Of a stretch of 64,000 nucleotides of DNA, positions 59,106-64,000 are shown one piece after another. The notes below the pieces were generated by a model that saw nothing but the letters and a program-made list of their open reading frames with translations, had not been told where the DNA came from and did not search any database. The position numbers were made by a program, and so were the translations under genes. The stretch lies in NCBI GenBank assembly GCA_035308165.1, contig DATGHC010000044.1:45847-109846 (forward strand), read 5' to 3'. Source of the DNA: DASTCZ01 sp035308165 (GTDB taxonomy: Bacteria; Acidobacteriota; Terriglobia; Acidiferrales; UBA7541). Every line of letters starts with the position of its first letter. Position 1 is the first letter of the stretch.

Positions 59106-59761
59106 GAAGTTCAGCCCCTTACGAATTCTTGATGCGTCCCAGACTTTAGCATAGGGAAATCAACTCGATATCACCCATTCGGAGTCCACGCAGCGCAGCG
59201 TGAATTAATCTGCTCGCCTTAGTGGCCACATCATCTTCTTCCCGATTTGGTCCAGTCCCAATCGAGGATGATCGTGTGCCGAAATGGGAATTGCGAACCA
59301 TTTCCCCCCGCTCATTCGTTCTTAAGCCTCTGACTATAAATCACTTCCGCGATCTGTTCGCATGGAAGCATTGTTGCAGTGGATGGTCTGTAATTGTCGC
59401 TTCGAAAATCGTCAAATTTGAAAAAGTCACAACAATCGCGCTTTTGACAACATGGACATCACGACACAAATCGGACCAAGGTCTTGCTTTCTCTCCCGGT
59501 CGGATTACTTTCCGGTGGCCATTTCGACAACGGGGCGTAAACGCCGGTTGACCATGCCCATGATCGCGATAAGATTAAACTCCCTTCTAAGTTGTCTGGC
59601 AGGTGGACACGGGCTGCCCTCTTTCAGCCTTCATTGTCCTTTCCGGATGAGTTACCACCCCTTCATTTTTGGCGTGATGAGACTGCGAATTTCGCAGGAG
59701 TCGGCATGTTGCTATTCGCATGGCGAACCATTGCCGCAATTTCCTTAAGGGTGAATTTATT
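59106..59761. other. 656-base intergenic region between divergent genes
   Basis: No credible gene is seen; short open frames on the + strand have no recognisable features. It contains a 10-base palindrome TCAAATTTGA (59412-59421) and a weak promoter candidate for the PAS gene, TTGACC (59548-59553) and TAAGAT (59570-59575), 16 bases apart. The length and AT-richness suggest regulation of both flanking genes. Confidence 0.5.
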
Positions 59762-62218
59762 ATGAATAAGAATGCTCAGGTTTCAGATATCCCCGAATCG
59801 TTGCTTCATCAAACCGGCGCTGTTCCCACCGATTCGTCGCCAACTCAATCCGGGAGACCCCGAGTGGACTCGGCCAGACCTAAATTAATGGACGAATCCA
59901 TCGTCGGGACCGCTCAGGATGCCGTCGATTTCATAACCAATATCCTCGAGTCCTCAACCGAATACTCGGTGATAGCGAAGGACCTGAACGGGGGAATCCT
60001 TCTCTGGAATGAGGGTGCTCGAAGGTTATACGGATACGAACCCGAAGAGGTTGTAGGTAAGGCTAACTCGTCCATCTTGCACGCGCCTGAAGATGTCGCC
60101 ACTGGCTTGCCACAACAGATTATGCGTGCGGCTCTTGACCACGGAAAATGGGAGGGAACGCTAACTCGCCAGCGTAAAAATGGCGAGAAGTTCACAGCAC
60201 GTCTGGTGCTCACTCCGCGTCGTGATCCCAACGGTAAACCAATCGGCTTCCTCCTGATTTCCAAAGACATCTCCGACGAAATTCGCCTTACCCAGTACGC
60301 CCGCAGCCTGATCGAAGCCAGCGTGGATCCGCTGGTCACCATCAGTCCGGAAGGCAAAATCACCGACGTAAACGAAGCCACCGTTAAAGTTACGGGGGCG
60401 ATTCGCGAAAAACTTATCGGCACGGACTTTGCCGACTATTTCACGGAACCGGAGAAAGCTCGGGAAGGATACCAGAAGGTATTTTCGGAGGGTTTTGTCA
60501 CCGACTACCCACTGACCATTCGCCGTGGAGACGGACGGCTGACCGATGTCCTGTACAACGCTTCTGTGTACAAGGACGCACGCGGCAACGTTCTTGGCGT
60601 ATTCGCCGCTGCCCGGGATATCACCGGCCGCAAGAAGGCGGAGGAGCGGTTTCGCGCGGTTCTAGAAACTGCCCCAGACGCAATGGTCATTGTGAACAAA
60701 GATGGCAGGATTGTCCTCGTCAACGCCCAAACCCAAAAACTGTTTGGGTACACTCGTCAGGAACTTCTCGGCCAACCCGTCGAAATGCTCGTTCCTCAAC
60801 GTCTTCGTGGCCTTCATCCCGGTCATCGAACGGGATTCTTCTCCAAACCGACGGCGCGCCCAATGGGCGCGGGTTTGGACCTCTACGGCCAGCGCAAGGA
60901 TGGATCGGAATTTCAGATTGAAATTAGCTTGAGTCCTCTGGAGACTGAGGAAGGCGTTCAAGTTTCCAGTACCATCCGCGATATCACCGCTCAAAAGCAA
61001 GCCTCGCAGTATGCCCGGAGCTTGATCGAAGCCAGCGTGGATCCGCTGGTGACCATTAGTCCGGAAGGCAAGATCACCGACGTAAATGAGGCCACCGTTA
61101 AAGTCACCGGAGCCGCCCGCGAAAAACTCATCGGCGCGGATTTCGCCGACTACTTCACTGAACCCGTGAAAGCCCGCGAGGGATACCAACGAGTCTTCTC
61201 GCAAGGTTTTGTCACCGACTATCCGCTGACCATTCGTCATGCCGACGGGCGGCTGACCGATGTGGTGTATAACGCCTCGGTCTATAAGAATTCGAGAGGC
61301 AGCGTGCTGGGGGTGTTCGCGGCCGCGCGCGACATTACCGACCAGAAGCAAGCCTCCCAGTATGCCCGGAGCTTGATCGAAGCCAGCGTGGACCCGTTGG
61401 TCACCATCAGCGCAGAGGGCAAGATCACCGACGTAAATGAGGCCACCGTTAAAGTCACCGGAGCCGCCCGCGAAAAACTCATCGGCGCGGATTTCGCCGA
61501 CTACTTCACTGAACCCGTGAAAGCTCGCGAGGGATACCAACGAGTCTTCTCGCAAGGTTTTGTCACCGACTATCCGCTGACCATCCGCCACGCCGACGGG
61601 CGGCTGACCGATGTGTTGTACAACGCTTCGGTTTACAAAGACGCGAGGGGAAACGTGCTGGGGGTCTTCGCGGCCGCGCGCGACATTACGGACCAGAAGC
61701 AAGCCTCCCAGTATGCCCGGAGCTTGATCGAAGCCAGTGTGGACCCGTTGGTCACCATCAGCCCGGAAGGGAAGATCACCGACGTAAATGAGGCCACAGT
61801 TAAAGTCACCGGAGCCGCTCGCGAAAAACTCATCGGCGCGGATTTCGCCAATTACTTCACTGAACCGGAAAAAGCCCGTGAAGGCTACCAGCAAGCTTTT
61901 GCGAAAGGATTCGTCACCGACTATCCGCTGACCATCCGTCACATCGATGGGCGGCTCTCCCACGTCCTGTACAACGCTTCCGTCTACAAAGACGTAAACG
62001 ACAATGCCCTGGGCGTATTTGCCGCCGCGCGTGACGTCACTCCCCTCAAGAGAGCGGAACTGGAATTGGCGGACCAGCGTACGAGGGAACTCGATCGTTT
62101 GGCGGAGTTGGAAAGGTTCCAAAAACTTACAATCGGCCGAGAATTAAAGATGATCGAACTCAAGAAAGAGATCGAAGACCTCAAGAAGCGCCTCATGGCC
62201 CAACCGGTACCCGCATGA
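59762..62218 (+). CDS. Multi-PAS sensor protein without kinase domain
   Basis: From ATG 59762 (AAGGGTGA upstream) the protein has 818 residues. After a leader (1-45) there is a PAS domain (about 55-170), then a 117-residue PAS unit (178-294), a different PAS domain (295-415), and three more copies of the 117-residue unit (416-532, 533-649, 650-766). The copies are nearly identical, for example YARSLIEASVDPLVTIS and KITDVNEATVKVTGA in each. A charged coiled-coil (about 767-818) closes the protein. No signal peptide, membrane helix or kinase is seen, so it is probably a soluble multi-input sensor whose output runs through the overlapping kinase gene. Ligands are not evident. Confidence 0.87.
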   Translation: MNKNAQVSDIPESLLHQTGAVPTDSSPTQSGRPRVDSARPKLMDESIVGTAQDAVDFITNILESSTEYSVIAKDLNGGILLWNEGARRLYGYEPEEVVGKANSSILHAPEDVATGLPQQIMRAALDHGKWEGTLTRQRKNGEKFTARLVLTPRRDPNGKPIGFLLISKDISDEIRLTQYARSLIEASVDPLVTISPEGKITDVNEATVKVTGAIREKLIGTDFADYFTEPEKAREGYQKVFSEGFVTDYPLTIRRGDGRLTDVLYNASVYKDARGNVLGVFAAARDITGRKKAEERFRAVLETAPDAMVIVNKDGRIVLVNAQTQKLFGYTRQELLGQPVEMLVPQRLRGLHPGHRTGFFSKPTARPMGAGLDLYGQRKDGSEFQIEISLSPLETEEGVQVSSTIRDITAQKQASQYARSLIEASVDPLVTISPEGKITDVNEATVKVTGAAREKLIGADFADYFTEPVKAREGYQRVFSQGFVTDYPLTIRHADGRLTDVVYNASVYKNSRGSVLGVFAAARDITDQKQASQYARSLIEASVDPLVTISAEGKITDVNEATVKVTGAAREKLIGADFADYFTEPVKAREGYQRVFSQGFVTDYPLTIRHADGRLTDVLYNASVYKDARGNVLGVFAAARDITDQKQASQYARSLIEASVDPLVTISPEGKITDVNEATVKVTGAAREKLIGADFANYFTEPEKAREGYQQAFAKGFVTDYPLTIRHIDGRLSHVLYNASVYKDVNDNALGVFAAARDVTPLKRAELELADQRTRELDRLAELERFQKLTIGRELKMIELKKEIEDLKKRLMAQPVPA
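60293..60643 (+). repeat. 351-base PAS unit, copy 1
   Basis: First copy of a 351-base (117-codon) unit, separated from the three others by a dissimilar PAS domain of 363 bases. It is somewhat more diverged than copies 2-4. Confidence 0.85.
61007..62059 (+). repeat. Three tandem 351-base PAS units (copies 2-4)
   Basis: Copies start at 61007, 61358 and 61709, exactly 351 bases apart and near-identical over long stretches, including third codon positions. This points to recent in-frame tandem duplication or gene conversion. Confidence 0.9.
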
Positions 62219-63405
62219 CTGCCACTTACAGTCTAAGAGTGGAACCGGGTAACCGCGAATCTTTTTCCGACTCGCGTCGCCCGCTTTCCGAGTGCACGGT
62301 GGATCTCCCTCTTGACCTGTTGCAGGCCGAAGATGGCCAACGAGCCATGCTCAATATCTTGGAAGACTTTGCCTCAGAAAAGGCCAACTTGGAACTCGGA
62401 CAACGCGCGATTTTGAACATTCTCAGTGACTTCGACGCTGAAAAAGAACGGTTGGGAGGAACTCAAAGCGCTGTATTGAACATCCTGGAAGATTCCGTGG
62501 CCGAGAAAAAGCGCCTGGAAGAGGTCCAGAAGGCCATGGTCAACATCCTGGACGACTTCTCGGAAGAGAAAGGCCGTCTGGAGGAGAGCCAGGGCGCGGT
62601 CATAAACATTCTGGACGATTTTGAATTGGAAAAAAATAAAGTGGAGTTGGCAAACCTTCGTTTGGAAGGCGAGGTGGAAGAGCGCAAACGTACGGAAATT
62701 CAACTGGCCCGCCGCGCCGAAGATTTGGCGCGCTCGAACGACGATTTGCAGCAATTTGCATATGTGGCCTCCCACGACCTGCAGGAGCCGCTGCGCATGG
62801 TCGCCAGTTACACCCAGCTCCTGGCCAAGCGGTACAAGGGCCGACTGGATGCCGATGCCGATGAATTTATTTCTTTCGCCGTGGATGGCGCAAACCGCAT
62901 GCAGGTACTGATTCATGATTTGCTGGCTTATTCGCGGGCTGGAAGAAATGGAAAACTGATTCACGGTGTTCCCAGTGAAAACGCATTAAAGGCGGCTCTC
63001 GTAAATCTGCAGGCTGCCATTGAAGAGAGTGGCGCTGTCATTACCCAAGATTCAATGCCGGTCATTTCGACCGACGAATCACAACTGGCAAAGGTCTTTC
63101 AAAATCTTATAGGGAACGCAATCAAATATCACGGTGACGCCGCTCCCTGCATACATATCGGTGCATCGAAAGCAGACCGAGAAGAATGGGTGTTCTCCGT
63201 CCGTGATAATGGTTTGGGAATCGATCCACAATATTTTGAAAGAATCTTCATTCTGTTTCAGCGGTTGCACGGGCGAAAGGAATTCGAAGGTACCGGTATC
63301 GGGTTGGCCATCTGCAAGAAAATAATCGAACGCATGGGCGGGAGGATATGGGTCGAGTCAGAGCCCGGAAAGGGTTCAACTTTTTATTTCACCCAGCCTT
63401 TGTGA
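62215..63405 (+). CDS. Sensor histidine kinase with 21-residue repeat coiled coil
   Basis: A 396-residue soluble kinase. Residues 42-146 consist of five perfect-length 21-residue repeats with the core A-x-x-NIL-x-DF-x-x-EK, a likely three-heptad coiled coil. The DHp domain has FAYVASHDLQEPLRM with phospho-acceptor His187. The ATPase domain has NLIGNAIKYHG (N box), RDNGLGIDPQ (G1) and GTGIGLAICKKIIERMGG (G2). It has no sensor domain or membrane helix of its own. It overlaps the PAS protein gene by four bases, so the PAS protein probably provides its input. The next gene, 11 bases on, is a receiver protein. Confidence 0.93.
   Translation: MTATYSLRVEPGNRESFSDSRRPLSECTVDLPLDLLQAEDGQRAMLNILEDFASEKANLELGQRAILNILSDFDAEKERLGGTQSAVLNILEDSVAEKKRLEEVQKAMVNILDDFSEEKGRLEESQGAVINILDDFELEKNKVELANLRLEGEVEERKRTEIQLARRAEDLARSNDDLQQFAYVASHDLQEPLRMVASYTQLLAKRYKGRLDADADEFISFAVDGANRMQVLIHDLLAYSRAGRNGKLIHGVPSENALKAALVNLQAAIEESGAVITQDSMPVISTDESQLAKVFQNLIGNAIKYHGDAAPCIHIGASKADREEWVFSVRDNGLGIDPQYFERIFILFQRLHGRKEFEGTGIGLAICKKIIERMGGRIWVESEPGKGSTFYFTQPL
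62338..62652 (+). repeat. Five 63-base repeats coding for a coiled coil
   Basis: Five in-frame units of 63 bases (residues 42-62, 63-83, 84-104, 105-125, 126-146 of the kinase). Conserved protein core NIL-x-D with EK near position 14; the DNA copies are diverged, so the array is older than the PAS repeats. Confidence 0.88.
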
Positions 63406-63416
63406 AAGAGGAATCA

Positions 63417-63866
63417 ATGGAAATAAGCGCAAAAAATGCCACAACGATCACCATTCTTTTGGTGGAAGACAGTCCCGGGGACGTCCGGCTCACCCGCGAG
63501 GCGTTTAATGACGCCAAAGTTCATGTCAATTTGCACGTCGCGTCTGATGGGGCGGAAGCAATGGTTTTCCTGCGGCAGGAAGGGGCGCACGCACACTCTC
63601 CGCGTCCGGATCTGATTCTGCTTGATCTGAACTTGCCCAAAAAAGACGGTCGCGAGGTTCTCGAGGAAATCAAGGAGAGTGCTTCGTTGAAGACCATTCC
63701 CGTGGTCATCCTGACCACCTCCATTTCTGGCGTGGATATCATGCAAAGCTATTTGCGCCACGCCAATAGTTACATCGCAAAACCGGTTGACCTCGAGGGG
63801 TTTCTTAAAGTTGTGAGGAGCATCGATAATTTCTGGTTGTCCGTGGTCAAGTTGCCTCGCGAATAA
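63417..63866 (+). CDS. Single-domain response regulator (Rcp1-like)
   Basis: A 149-residue receiver protein. ATG 63417 has AGAGGA upstream. Receiver residues: Glu17-Asp18 (LLVEDSPGD), phospho-acceptor Asp70 (LILLDLNLPKKDG), Thr100/Thr101 (VILTTS) and Lys122 (YIAKPVD). No output domain follows. The LNLPKKDGREVLEEIK pattern is that of phytochrome-associated Rcp1 receivers. It is the probable first phosphorylation target of the adjacent kinase and a shuttle to another component. Confidence 0.93.
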   Translation: MEISAKNATTITILLVEDSPGDVRLTREAFNDAKVHVNLHVASDGAEAMVFLRQEGAHAHSPRPDLILLDLNLPKKDGREVLEEIKESASLKTIPVVILTTSISGVDIMQSYLRHANSYIAKPVDLEGFLKVVRSIDNFWLSVVKLPRE

Positions 63867-63871
63867 CGGTC

Positions 63872-64000
63872 ATGAAGCAAAAGACAATCCAAGTTCTCTT
63901 GGTGGAAGATAACCCTGGAGATGCTCTTTTGCTTCGCCGCATGTTTGACAAGGAAAATCCCGGCTGCTTTGAGTTCACTCACCTTTCGCGAATGTCCGAC
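63872..64000 (+). CDS. Second receiver-domain protein, truncated by window edge
   Basis: The first 43 codons of a gene that runs past the window end: MKQKTIQVLLVEDNPGDALL and onward to FTHLSRMSD. The VEDNPGD motif with adjacent acidic residues is the start of a receiver domain. It begins five bases after the previous stop, so it belongs to the same operon. What follows the receiver (kinase, GGDEF or nothing) cannot be seen. Confidence 0.8.
   Translation, partial: MKQKTIQVLLVEDNPGDALLLRRMFDKENPGCFEFTHLSRMSD

Noticed and set aside
59222..59748. Two short + strand open frames upstream of the PAS gene
   Set aside because: No ribosome-binding site, no motif and low-complexity composition; treated as intergenic.
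60293..62059. Regular 351-base repeats considered as a CRISPR-like or satellite array
   Set aside because: The repeats are in-frame coding units of a PAS protein without spacers.
60662..62122. Long open frame on the minus strand opposite the PAS repeats
   Set aside because: It is an antisense shadow of the PAS array; its apparent repeats mirror the real gene's repeats and no start signal or family motif is seen.

Overview
The window looks like chromosomal DNA of an Acidobacteriota bacterium, probably of the Terriglobia ('Koribacter'/'Solibacter'-like) type. The main evidence is six large MacB/FtsX-type permeases of the ADOP kind (acidobacterial duplicated orphan permease, a family known chiefly from this phylum). 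They lie in three loci, each headed by a PadR regulator. A serine/threonine kinase with TPRs, FecR/DUF6600 and exported TldD-like proteins, and a moderately high GC content agree with this. The assignment is inferred from gene content. I recognise no rRNA, tRNA, CRISPR array or insertion sequence.

Layout. 1-3.3 kb (+): ruvC, an overlapping exported protein of unknown role and a FecR/DUF6600 exported protein, closed by a strong terminator. 3.3-18.3 kb (-): a PadR-ADOP pair, a transmembrane Ser/Thr kinase with TPRs, and a PadR-ADOP-ADOP-ADOP operon. 18.3-20 kb (-): a solitary MEMO-family protein and two small genes. 20-23.6 kb (+): a small membrane protein, the catalytic subunit of methylmalonyl-CoA mutase, a DinB-like protein and an AlkZ-related protein. 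23.6-25.4 kb (-): PadR with two paralogous membrane proteins that carry an ADOP-like prefix domain but no permease. 25.5-28.5 kb (-): pyrR-pyrB-pyrC. 28.5-30.4 kb (-): Tat-exported phosphoesterase, cupredoxin, DUF2231. 30.6-35.1 kb (+): pyrD, rlpA, pyrF, selB, tatA. 35.1-40.1 kb (-): maf, thiD, glutamate dehydrogenase, serS, a pilin-like protein. 40.3-47.8 kb (+): an operon of four exported proteins made of an active plus a degenerate M16 peptidase and an active plus a degenerate TldD-family protein. 47.8-54.7 kb (-): an MFS transporter and a PadR-ADOP-ADOP operon. 54.9-57.5 kb (+): amino-acid permease and aminotransferase. 57.5-59.1 kb (-): exported adenosine deaminase-like protein. 59.8-64 kb (+): a multi-PAS sensor, a histidine kinase with a 21-residue repeat array, and two receiver proteins, the last cut by the window edge.

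How the parts fit. The pyrimidine genes (pyrR, B, C on one strand; pyrD and pyrF on the other) cover most of UMP synthesis. Several PadR genes have inverted repeats or tandem half-sites at or beside their promoters, consistent with autorepression of PadR/permease operons that sense something at the membrane. The protease operon is the best candidate for an undescribed system: two unrelated metalloprotease families, each present as an active/degenerate pair, all four with export signals. The last cluster is a soluble-looking phosphorelay in which the PAS sensor carries no kinase and is translationally coupled to a separate kinase.

The main limits are that family assignments rest on motifs read by eye, and that promoters, operators and terminators are sequence matches only.
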